Source of the DNA: Alsobacter ponti
GTDB lineage: Bacteria; Pseudomonadota; Alphaproteobacteria; Rhizobiales; Beijerinckiaceae
Direction: 5' to 3'
NCBI RefSeq assembly: GCF_024294805.1
Contig: NZ_JANCLU010000016.1
Span: 57,861-121,860, forward strand
Length of the DNA stretch: 64,000 bases
Under the pieces are notes generated by a model that had not been told where the DNA came from, did not search any database, and saw only the letters and a program-made list of their open reading frames with translations. Below are positions 8,990-16,615 of this stretch, piece after piece. The position numbers and the translations under genes are program-made. Numbering within the stretch: the first letter of the stretch is position 1; each line of letters begins with the position of its first letter.

Positions 8990-10213
8990 TCAGCGCAACG
9001 CGCCGGATTGCGCGAGCTGTTCGATCTGGTCTGCCGAAAGGCCGAGAAGCTGGCCCAGAACGAAGTGCTCGTGCTCGCCGATGTCGGGCCCCGCGCCCTG
9101 GGGTCGCCCCGGAGTTTCGGAGAGCCTGATGCGCGTCGATTCGACATAGCTCGGCCCGCGCCTCGGGTGGCGTACCGGGACAAAATGCTCCCGCGCGATA
9201 AGCTGCGGGTCGCGCACGAGGTCGACCCCGGTGACGGCGACATGCGCGGGGACGCCGGCCTGTTGCAGGCGCGCCTCCACCGCCTCGGCGGCCTGCGTCG
9301 AGGTCGCTTCCTGGATGGCGTCATCGATCCGCTGGCTGTGGGCGCGGCGCTCCTCGAGGCTGGCGTCGGCGAGGTCGCCGAGGCCGGCCAGGTCGAGGCT
9401 CGACAGAAGGGCGCGCCAGTCCGCGTCGTTGCGGACGCTGATCGCCACGAAGCGATCCGACCCGTCGCCCGCCGGGGCGCATCTGTAGGCGTTGTTCGGG
9501 CAGCAATGGGGGTCGGCGTTGGCGGCGCGCTCCGCCACGGCTCCAGTGGTCGCGTAGGCGAGGAGTTCGAGGCTCATGAACTGCAGGCCGGTCTCGACCT
9601 GCGAGACGTCGATATAGGCGCCCTGTCCCGTCCTGCGCCTGCGATCCAGCGCCGCCAGCAGGCCGATGAGGCTGAAGCGAGGGGCGGTGAAGTCGGTGTA
9701 AGGGCCCGAATAACCGGTGGGAAAGAGATCGGGCCAGCCCGTCACGTAGTGAATGCCGGAGAGGCACGATCCGGCGCTGCCGAAACCGGCCATCTTGGCC
9801 AGCGGCCCGGCGTTGCCCATCAGGCAGGTGCTGAGCATGATCAGGTCGGGGTTCGTGGCGGTCAGCGCCTCGAAGTCGAGCCCCCATTTCTTCATCGTGC
9901 CGGGGCTGAAGGACTCGATGACGATGTCGGCCCAGTCCGCCAGCTTGCGCGCGACGTCGCGGGCTTCCGGCACGGCGAGGTCGAGCGCCAGACCCAGCTT
10001 GCCGGCATTGACGTCGCTCGCCAGCGCCGAGTTGTCGCTGCGGATCTGCCCGTTGGTGAAGGGCGAGAGCGCTCTGGCGAGGTCCACGCGCTCCGCCGTT
10101 TCCACCCGAACGACGGTGGCGCCGTAGTCGGCCAGCACGCGCCCCACCGAGGGGCCGGCCAGCACCCACGAGAAGTCGGCGACGCGGATGCCTTCGAGCG
10201 GAAGCGAGCGCAT
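8990..10213 (-). CDS. CoA-transferase family III (CaiB/BaiF), catalytic-type subunit
   Basis: A 407-residue class III CoA-transferase. The family start motif LPLEGIRVADFSWVLAGPS is at residues 4-22, and IESFSPGTMKKWGLDF lies near 100. The Asp that forms the covalent acyl anhydride in formyl-CoA transferase (Asp169) aligns with Asp174 (PYTDFTAP), so this subunit looks active. Its ATG overlaps the stop codon of the upstream CoA-transferase by one base (TGATG), implying translational coupling. Class III enzymes move CoA between carboxylic acids, often succinate and a catabolic substrate. Confidence 0.9.
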   Translation of the reverse strand: MRSLPLEGIRVADFSWVLAGPSVGRVLADYGATVVRVETAERVDLARALSPFTNGQIRSDNSALASDVNAGKLGLALDLAVPEARDVARKLADWADIVIESFSPGTMKKWGLDFEALTATNPDLIMLSTCLMGNAGPLAKMAGFGSAGSCLSGIHYVTGWPDLFPTGYSGPYTDFTAPRFSLIGLLAALDRRRRTGQGAYIDVSQVETGLQFMSLELLAYATTGAVAERAANADPHCCPNNAYRCAPAGDGSDRFVAISVRNDADWRALLSSLDLAGLGDLADASLEERRAHSQRIDDAIQEATSTQAAEAVEARLQQAGVPAHVAVTGVDLVRDPQLIAREHFVPVRHPRRGPSYVESTRIRLSETPGRPQGAGPDIGEHEHFVLGQLLGLSADQIEQLAQSGALR

Positions 10214-11463
10214 CAGATCACTCCGTTTGCACGAAGGGCCTCGATGTCGCCGTCCGACAGGCCGACCCAGCGGCGATAGATGTCGGCGTTCGCGGAACCC
10301 GGTTCTCCCGGTCCGCCGCGATCCTGGAAGCCGTCGGGGACCGTGCGCGCGAAGCGTCCGACCAGGCGCGGCCCGTCGCTTGCGGGACCCTCGGGGGAGA
10401 ACCACAGGCCCCGCTCTGCGTGGTGCGGATTGGCGTAGACGTCCGCCACGGAGAAGATCGGCGAGAGCAACAGACGACGCTCGTGCGCCGACGCGAGAAG
10501 ATCCCGCGTGCCCAAGGTGAGGAAGAACCGGCGGATCGCCTCCTCGAGCCGGCTCCTCTTCGCCTGATCCAGCCCCGCCGCCGCGAATCGTTCGAGCGTC
10601 GATCCGCTGGACGAGAGCCCCGAACCCGATGTCTGCGGCAGGTCGCGCCAGTCGAAGACGGCGAATTCCTCGGGCAGCATTCCGGCTTCGTCCATCCAGC
10701 GGATGAAGCCGTTGCTGAAATGCCCGGTCGCCGGGCCGGTCGTCAGGGTGAACTGCACGTAGCCATCGCTCGTCCGCCACACCGTCGGGAAGATCGTGAC
10801 CGCCTGGTCGGGCGGCGCCGCGACATCGTTGACGAGCGGGTAGAGGCCCTGGAGCATGTTGGCGAAGACCATCGAGTTCTGGAACGAGATGTCGACGTGC
10901 TGTCCACGGCCGGACCGGGCGCGCTCCGCCAGCGCGAGCAGAGCCCCCGCCACGGCCTCGACGGCCCCGTGGAAATAGCCGTGCAGGGGAGAGCTGATGC
11001 GGATCGGCACGCGAGAGCCGACCCGGTTGCGCGAGAGCGTGCCCGAGGCGGCCCAGACGATCAGGTCGCTGTCCGCATAGTCCGCCTTCGGGCCGGTGAG
11101 CCCGAACGGACTCATGGTCACGTAGATCAGGCCGGGGTTGGCTTTGGCGAGGCGCTCGTAGCCGAGGTCGAGCGCTTCCAGTTCGGCCGGCGCGCCGGAC
11201 AGCAGCAGGAAGTCCGCGCCCCTGCACAGCTCGTCGAGGAGGTGGCGGCCCTCCGGGCGGCCGGCATCGCAGGTGACGCTTTTCTTGTTGTAGGAGAGAA
11301 CCGACCATTGCTCGGGACGCGCCCATGAGACGGGCCATTCCCCGCCGCCTGTGGGCGGCTCCACGGCGACGACCTCGGCGCCCAGGTCGGCGAAGACACG
11401 GCCGGCAAGCATTCCCCGGACATCGGTCAGATCCACGACACGGTATCCGTCCAAGAAGCCCAT
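10213..11463 (-). CDS. CoA-transferase family III, subunit lacking the nucleophilic Asp
   Basis: A class III CoA-transferase fold protein of 416 residues from the ATG at 11463 (in-frame ATGs at 11484 and 11505 are alternatives; none has a strong ribosome site). It keeps the N-terminal GFLDGYRVVDLTDVRGMLAG and the C-terminal small domain, but where the catalytic Asp is expected the sequence is SPLHGYFHG (about residues 158-166) with no Asp. With the partner gene overlapping by one base, I infer a heteromeric enzyme in which this subunit is structural or binds substrate, reminiscent of two-gene enzymes such as BbsEF. It is the first gene after palindrome copy C. Confidence 0.85.
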   Translation of the reverse strand: MGFLDGYRVVDLTDVRGMLAGRVFADLGAEVVAVEPPTGGGEWPVSWARPEQWSVLSYNKKSVTCDAGRPEGRHLLDELCRGADFLLLSGAPAELEALDLGYERLAKANPGLIYVTMSPFGLTGPKADYADSDLIVWAASGTLSRNRVGSRVPIRISSPLHGYFHGAVEAVAGALLALAERARSGRGQHVDISFQNSMVFANMLQGLYPLVNDVAAPPDQAVTIFPTVWRTSDGYVQFTLTTGPATGHFSNGFIRWMDEAGMLPEEFAVFDWRDLPQTSGSGLSSSGSTLERFAAAGLDQAKRSRLEEAIRRFFLTLGTRDLLASAHERRLLLSPIFSVADVYANPHHAERGLWFSPEGPASDGPRLVGRFARTVPDGFQDRGGPGEPGSANADIYRRWVGLSDGDIEALRANGVI

Positions 11464-11509
11464 CGACGAAACCCCACCGCCCATTGGTTTGCAGCAACCG
11501 ACCAAACCA

Positions 11510-11523
11510 CTTTAGTTCTAAAG
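11510..11523 (-). promoter_or_regulatory. Operator-like palindrome, copy C with promoter
   Basis: CTTTAGTTCTAAAG, identical to copy A, 47 bp upstream of the chosen CoA-transferase start. On the minus strand a TTGTCA hexamer is followed after 18 bp by TAAAGT, whose bases lie in the second arm of the palindrome. A repressor bound here would cover the -10 element. This is the best promoter/operator overlap of the four copies together with copy D. Confidence 0.68.
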
Positions 11524-11587
11524 CATACCGGGTGACAAGGCCCGGCGAGCGTGTGGTGGACGCCCGCGCCTCGCCCATGTCGGGCGG

Positions 11588-12709
11588 TCAGCGCCCGTCG
11601 CCTCGCGCCGGCGACGCCCGTTCGGCCCAGTCGCGGACCACGTCGCCATCCTCGTCGCTGAACCGCGCTCCCGGACGAGCGGTGGACGGCGTCAGGGACA
11701 GTTTCGGCGCGGGGCCGGTCCTTATCTTTCCATCCCGGACGACATAGGCGCCTCTGGCCCGGTTGTGCGGGTGAAGCGGCGCTTCGCCAAGGCTCAGGAC
11801 GGGCGCGAAGCAGGCGTCCGAATCTTCCAAAAGGGCGCACCACTCCGCGCGCGTCCTGCCGGCGAAGATCGCCGCGAGCTTCTGCTTCAGCTTCGGCCAG
11901 GACTGTTCGTCGAGCTGGTCGTCGAACTGGGGGTCGTCGATTCCCATCCGGTCGATGAGCTCGCGGTAGAATTGCGGCTCGATCGCCCCGACCGCGATCC
12001 AGTGCCCGTCGCGGCACTGGTAGACGTTGTAGAAATGGGCGCCCCCGTCGATGACGTTGCTCTCGCGGCTGTCGCGCCACGTCCCGTCGTCCCACCGGCC
12101 GTGGATCATGCTCAGCAGCGACACGGCGGCATCGCTCATGGCGCAATCGACGACCTGCCCCTGCCCGGTCGCTCGCGCATGGTGAAGCGCGGCCAGCACC
12201 CCGAGCGCGAGGTGCAGCGCGCCGCCGCCATAGTCGCCGACGAGGTTGAGCGGAATTTGCGGCCGGTCCGCCGTTCCGATGGCGTGCAGCGCGCCGGAGA
12301 TCGCGATGTAGTTGATGTCGTGCCCGGCGCGCCGGCTTGAGGGGCCGTCCTGGCCCCAACCGGTCATGCGCCCGTACACCAGGCTCGGCCGGTTCGCGAG
12401 CGCGACGTCGGGCCCCAGCCCCAGCCGCTCCATCACGCCCGGCCTGTAGCCCTCGATGACGATGTCCGCGCGCACCATCAATGCCATTGCCGCGGCGCGG
12501 CCTTCCTCCGACTTCAGGTCGAGGGCGATCGAGCGCCGGCCGCGGTTTTCGGGAGCGAGGGGATCCTGCGGGACCAGGCTCTTGCGGTCGACGCGCACGA
12601 CATCGGCCCCGAGATCGGCGAGCAGCATCCCGCAGAACGGGACCGGTCCGATCCCCGCGAATTCCAGGACCCGCACATCCGCCAGGGCGCCCCGTTCGGG
12701 TCCATTCAT
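11588..12709 (-). CDS. Alpha-methylacyl-CoA racemase-like CoA-transferase family III protein
   Basis: A 373-residue protein whose catalytic residues match alpha-methylacyl-CoA racemase: His130 (AGHDINY), Asp159 (GDYGGG) and Glu244 (GAIEPQFY), equivalent to His126, Asp156 and Glu241 of the mycobacterial enzyme. The N-terminus GIGPVPFCGMLLADLGADVVRVDR-like region (split at residues 20-42) is typical. It would epimerise a 2-methylacyl-CoA so a stereospecific dehydrogenase can act. The frame remains open upstream to 13027, but homology begins at the ATG at 12709. It is divergent from the CMD-like gene, with palindrome D between them. Confidence 0.88.
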   Translation of the reverse strand: MNGPERGALADVRVLEFAGIGPVPFCGMLLADLGADVVRVDRKSLVPQDPLAPENRGRRSIALDLKSEEGRAAAMALMVRADIVIEGYRPGVMERLGLGPDVALANRPSLVYGRMTGWGQDGPSSRRAGHDINYIAISGALHAIGTADRPQIPLNLVGDYGGGALHLALGVLAALHHARATGQGQVVDCAMSDAAVSLLSMIHGRWDDGTWRDSRESNVIDGGAHFYNVYQCRDGHWIAVGAIEPQFYRELIDRMGIDDPQFDDQLDEQSWPKLKQKLAAIFAGRTRAEWCALLEDSDACFAPVLSLGEAPLHPHNRARGAYVVRDGKIRTGPAPKLSLTPSTARPGARFSDEDGDVVRDWAERASPARGDGR

Positions 12710-12805
12710 CGGTGAAAATCCAGGAGCGCGAGGTCGCGAAGGCCGGCCGGCGGAGTGGCGCCGAGGCCGGGAATGGAAGCATTCGGGCCCTTGCCCGTCA
12801 ATAAA

Positions 12806-12819
12806 CTTTAGAAATAAAG
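12806..12819 (+). promoter_or_regulatory. Operator-like palindrome, copy D in divergent promoter region
   Basis: CTTTAGAAATAAAG, the exact reverse complement of copy B. On the plus strand TTGCCC (12791-12796) precedes TAAAGT (12815-12820) with an 18-bp spacer, the same geometry as copy C, and points at the CMD-like gene 44 bp downstream. The divergent racemase gene starts 97 bp to the left and may share the control. Confidence 0.65.
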
Positions 12820-12863
12820 TTGTCCGGCCGCGCGCGCCTGGCTGGGCATGAAGGATCTTCGGG

Positions 12864-13511
12864 ATGGGGCTGTCTCTCGGCGACATGCATGCCTGGGCGC
12901 GGGAGCGCCTGGCGACCGTGGAGGACGGCGCGCCTCTTCCCTCGGTCGACGCGTCGCTCATCGAATTCGCGCTATCGATCTCGCCGTTCTGCCTCGACCT
13001 CCGTCGCGCGCGTGACCACGGGTCCACGGCCCTTGCCGGCGGCGCGACGCCGGACCAACTCCACTCCGTCGTGACGCTCGTCTCGGGGGCGGGCGTTCAC
13101 TCGGTGATGGAAGGCTCCCCTCTGGTCCAGGATTTGCGGGGAGGCGCGACGTCCGGCGAGGACTTCGACGGCGAACGGGCCGAGCTTTGGGCCCGCTATA
13201 TCGGGGACAGGCCCGTCTGGCGCGCGGTGGAACAGTCGAATCCGGGCTTCCTGAAAGCCCTGGTCCAGCAGTCGCCTGACGGGTTCCGGAATTTCTGCGA
13301 GTCGATGCGGCTTCCGTGGAAAGAGAGACGCCTGTCCCCCCGGCTCATCGAGCTGATCTGCATGGCGCTCGATGGCCTTCCCAGCCACCGCTATGGCCCC
13401 GGATTCCGGCTTCACCTCGACAACGCCCTCGTCGCCGGCGCGACGAAGCGTCAGATTCTCGAAACGATCGAACTGGCGGCTGTCGAGCGTGTCGTCCCCG
13501 GCGTCGAGTGA
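12864..13511 (+). CDS. Carboxymuconolactone decarboxylase/AhpD-like protein without the Cys pair
   Basis: A 215-residue all-helical protein. Two copies of the CMD-type pattern are visible (around residues 45-85 and 155-205: alcohol/acidic helix, then NALVAGATKRQILETIELAA). AhpD peroxidases need a CxxC in the second repeat; here the corresponding part reads SHRYGPGFRLHLDNAL, with His but no Cys, so a peroxidase role is unlikely and a lyase or decarboxylase role is more plausible. AAGGA lies about 9 bp before the ATG. It is transcribed away from the racemase gene under palindrome D. Confidence 0.7.
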   Translation: MGLSLGDMHAWARERLATVEDGAPLPSVDASLIEFALSISPFCLDLRRARDHGSTALAGGATPDQLHSVVTLVSGAGVHSVMEGSPLVQDLRGGATSGEDFDGERAELWARYIGDRPVWRAVEQSNPGFLKALVQQSPDGFRNFCESMRLPWKERRLSPRLIELICMALDGLPSHRYGPGFRLHLDNALVAGATKRQILETIELAAVERVVPGVE

Positions 13512-13615
13512 CGCGGCCGTTCCGGGTCAGAACGCCTCCCACCCGTCCGCCCGGCCGCCCGCGGCCACGCGCTGGCGCTTGCGTCTTACGCCGGGGATTG
13601 CACGGCGCATCAGCG

Positions 13616-15742
13616 TCAGAATTCGCTCCAGCCGCCATTGCCGGCGGCGCGCTTGGGGCGCTGGCGGGCGGCGGGCGCGGAGAACGCCGCCTCGGCCATC
13701 TGGCGCAGCCGCGCCGGCTCTCGGCGGACAGCTTCGCCGCGCGCCGCGTCGCCGGTCCGCGTGCGGAAGCCGGCCACCAGCTCGTCGAGACGCTCGATCT
13801 GCTGGGTGAGCGTCGCGGCGGAGGCGGCGCTCTGCTCGGCGAGCGCGGCGTTCTGCTGCACCATTTCGTCCATGTGGGCGACGGTCTGGCTCATCTCCTC
13901 GATTCCGTTGGCCTGTTCGACGGCGGCGGCGGAGATCTCGTTGACCATGGTCGAGACCTTGCTGGAGGCCTCGACGATCTGGCCCAGCGCGTCGCCGGCG
14001 GAGCGCACGAGCTGCACGCCCTCCGCCACCTGCGCGGTGGAGGACTGGATCAGCCCCGTGATGTCCTTGGCGGCCTCGCTGGAGCGCTGCGCCAGCGTGC
14101 GGACTTCGGAGGCCACCACCGCGAAGCCCTTGCCGGCGTCGCCGGCGCGGGCCGCCTCCACCGCGGCGTTGAGCGCCAGCAGGTTGGTCTGGAAGGCGAT
14201 GTCGTCGATGACGGACGTGATGTCGGTGATCTTCTGCGAGGCCGCCTCGATGCGCGCCATGGCGTCGACCGCCTTGCGCACGATGCTGCCGCCCGTCTGC
14301 GCCACGCCCATGGCCTCCTCGGCGACCACCACGGCCTGCCGAGAGGCGGCGGCGCTGGACTTCACGGAGGCGGCGAGCTGTTCGGTGGTGGCGGCCGTCT
14401 CCTCCAGAGACGCGGCCTGGCTCTCGGTGCGCTTGGAGAGGTCGTCGGAGCCCGAATTGATTTCGCGCGCCGCGTTGCCGACATCCTGCGTCGTCGCCTG
14501 GATCGTGCTCACCGCTTCGGACAGGCGGACGACCGTGGCGTTGATGGCGTCGCGCAGCTCGCCGAGGCGGCCCGCATACTGGCTGTCGACGGTGCGCGTC
14601 AGGTCGCCCGAGGCCACCGCGCCGAGCGCGTCGGCGAACTCGCCGGTCGCCTGGTCGACGACCTCATTGATCTGGTTGACGCTGTCGACGAGCGCGCCGA
14701 GCTCCGGAATGCTGGCGCTGGCCCGGGCGCGGCGGGAGAAATCGCCCCGCGCGGCCGCCTCGACCACCGCGCCGACCTCCTTGACGACCTCGGCCATCTC
14801 GCGGGCCTGCGCGACGCGACGGTCGGAGCCGGCGCGCTCCTCGGCCTCGAGCGCCCGGGCGTGCGCGGCGTTCTCGCGGAACTGGACGAGAGCGTTGGCC
14901 ATCACGCCGATCTCGTCGGTGCGGTGCGCGTCGGGCACCTGGGTGGCGAGGTCGCCGCCGGCGATCGCCGCCATGGCGGCGCGGATGCCGTCCAGTCCCT
15001 TCAGCACGCGCTTCCACATGAAGCCGCACAGCACGATCACCGAGCCGGCGAGCAGGGCGGTCGTGACGTAGGTCAGCAGCATGAACAGGCCGAGCGAGGA
15101 CTCCGCCCGCTCGATGGCGCCGGCGGTGCGCTGGTCCAGCAGGACGAAGAAGTCGTCCACCGGCTTCATGATCTGCGCCTTGTAGCGATGGTACTGCGCG
15201 GAGTGCAGCAGCTCGCGGGCGCGTTCGGGATCGGCCGGCGCGGGATTGCCGCGCGCGTCCTTGCCTTCCACGGCGTTCATCGCCTCGACCTCGAGGCCGA
15301 TCAGCCCGTCGGAATTGGCCTTGGCCTCCTCGAGCTTGCCGAACTCCTCGCGCGAGAACCCGGCCTCCTTCATCAGGTCGAGGAGCGCGACGGTGCGGCC
15401 CGGCGGGCGGGGCTGTGGATTGCCGGCGGCGACGAAGTCCCAATAGACGCGATGGGCTTCCACCGGCCGCGGCTTCTGCCCGTTCCGGATGGCGATGATG
15501 TCGTTGTACTGCTGCTTGTAGGCCGGGTCGCCGGTGACGACGTAGGTGCGCGCCAGGCGCGTCAGGTCATCGGAGCTCTGCCGCATTTCGTCGGCGAGCA
15601 GATAGGACGCGTAGCGGGCGTCGTGCGCGTCGCTGACGGCATGGGCCGCGCGCCGGTAACCGACCAGCGCGCCGATCTGAAACAGGCCGGCGACGATGCT
15701 GACGCCGACCATCGCGACGAACGTGCTCTTGACGTTGAGCAT
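13616..15742 (-). CDS. Methyl-accepting chemotaxis protein with CheR-tether C-terminus
   Basis: A 708-residue chemoreceptor. A transmembrane helix lies at about residues 10-28, a periplasmic helical sensor region at 30-205, a second transmembrane segment at about 215-240, then HAMP domains and the long signalling coiled coil whose hairpin tip contains [23 protein letters not shown] (residues split near 520). The protein ends in a short linker and GWSEF, fitting the aromatic-xx-aromatic pentapeptide that docks CheR/CheB. The ATG at 15742 has a strong AAGGAG site; the frame is open 16 codons further. It is 88 bp downstream of cheW and probably co-transcribed. Confidence 0.95.
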   Translation of the reverse strand: MLNVKSTFVAMVGVSIVAGLFQIGALVGYRRAAHAVSDAHDARYASYLLADEMRQSSDDLTRLARTYVVTGDPAYKQQYNDIIAIRNGQKPRPVEAHRVYWDFVAAGNPQPRPPGRTVALLDLMKEAGFSREEFGKLEEAKANSDGLIGLEVEAMNAVEGKDARGNPAPADPERARELLHSAQYHRYKAQIMKPVDDFFVLLDQRTAGAIERAESSLGLFMLLTYVTTALLAGSVIVLCGFMWKRVLKGLDGIRAAMAAIAGGDLATQVPDAHRTDEIGVMANALVQFRENAAHARALEAEERAGSDRRVAQAREMAEVVKEVGAVVEAAARGDFSRRARASASIPELGALVDSVNQINEVVDQATGEFADALGAVASGDLTRTVDSQYAGRLGELRDAINATVVRLSEAVSTIQATTQDVGNAAREINSGSDDLSKRTESQAASLEETAATTEQLAASVKSSAAASRQAVVVAEEAMGVAQTGGSIVRKAVDAMARIEAASQKITDITSVIDDIAFQTNLLALNAAVEAARAGDAGKGFAVVASEVRTLAQRSSEAAKDITGLIQSSTAQVAEGVQLVRSAGDALGQIVEASSKVSTMVNEISAAAVEQANGIEEMSQTVAHMDEMVQQNAALAEQSAASAATLTQQIERLDELVAGFRTRTGDAARGEAVRREPARLRQMAEAAFSAPAARQRPKRAAGNGGWSEF

Positions 15743-15830
15743 CCGAAATCTCCTTGGCGCCGCCGGGGGCGGCGCGAAAAATGGCTGCAAGGGAATGAAC
15801 GATGGAAACGGGGAGGCCGGGTCGCCGAAA

Positions 15831-16268
15831 TCAGGCGACCCGGGCGATGTCGATGAGGGGGATGACCTCGTCGCCCTTGACGACGAGCGCGTCGATCAGA
15901 GAGTTCTCGTTGGCGGCGAGCGGCGGCGGGCGCAATTCCCCGCTCGTCACGTCGAGGATGTCGGAGACCGCGTCGGCGAGGATGCCGATGTTGCGGCCGT
16001 CGCTGTCGACGACGATGACGACGCTCGCCTTGTCGCGCTCGCTGGCGGCGCGTTCCAGGCGGATGCGCAGGTCATAGACCGCGATCACCTGGCCGCGCAG
16101 GTTGATGACGCCGAGCACGTGCGGCTCGGCGTTGGGGATCGACGTGGTGGGTTGCCAGCCCTTGATCTCGCGTACGCCGTCCACCGGCACGCCGAAAGTC
16201 TGCTCACCGATCTTGAAGGTGACGATCTGCCGCGGCGCTTGGGCGTTGGCGGTGTCTGTCTCGGTCAC
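15831..16268 (-). CDS. cheW: Chemotaxis coupling protein CheW
   Basis: A 145-residue SH3-like coupling protein that links receptors to CheA. Conserved stretches include [38 protein letters not shown] and [18 protein letters not shown]. The start is a GTG at 16268 with AGGGA just upstream; the frame is open further but the leader is low complexity and AT-rich. It precedes the chemoreceptor gene. No cheA or cheY is nearby. Confidence 0.93.
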   Translation of the reverse strand: MTETDTANAQAPRQIVTFKIGEQTFGVPVDGVREIKGWQPTTSIPNAEPHVLGVINLRGQVIAVYDLRIRLERAASERDKASVVIVVDSDGRNIGILADAVSDILDVTSGELRPPPLAANENSLIDALVVKGDEVIPLIDIARVA

Positions 16269-16615
16269 TGCTTTTCCCTGCCTCGATGAAGCTCCGCCGA
16301 GGCCGCACCGGGCCGCGCCGCGCGAGGAGCGTTGCGTGGACCGGGCGGATCGGAACATCCCGAGTCGCCGGCGGGCTTGACGTTCACAAACAGAGCAGAG
16401 TCGAATGAATCTGAAGTTAATGGGGCGAAATTCGACGCTTAATCGTCGAAGATGTCGACCGCTTTCATTTTCAAATGATCTGACCGAAATTAACAAGCGG
16501 AAAAAATAATTGCTGTGAAAGCTTGATACAACTCTACGTTGTAGCGTCTGCGCCGGTTGCGATGATCAACATCGGCGCGACGCCCCTTCGCCTTTGCTCC
16601 GGGAAGCGGGTGCGG
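16269..16615. other. Non-coding gap upstream of cheW
   Basis: This 347-bp stretch holds no convincing gene. Its part at 16380-16540 is clearly AT-richer than the surroundings, as expected for a promoter zone. It contains the 20-bp palindrome listed separately and a weaker ACAAC-5 nt-GTTGT inverted repeat near 16528-16542 downstream of the phosphatase/ARH gene. Confidence 0.5.
16431..16450. promoter_or_regulatory. 20-bp near-perfect palindrome upstream of cheW
   Basis: TTCGACGCTTAATCGTCGAA: 7-bp arms TTCGACG/CGTCGAA around a centre that is itself TTAA. It is 163 bp upstream of the cheW start in AT-richer DNA. It may be a dimeric-regulator operator for the chemotaxis genes; no family is recognised. 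Confidence 0.4.

Noticed and set aside
6362-10279. 1305-codon plus-strand open frame
   Set aside because: Antisense to flavin reductase, monooxygenase, hydratase and CoA-transferase, which have intact motifs and ribosome sites.
8990-11578. A single 862-residue CoA-transferase fusion
   Set aside because: The first part of that frame is a shadow. The two transferases are in different frames, joined by a TGATG overlap.
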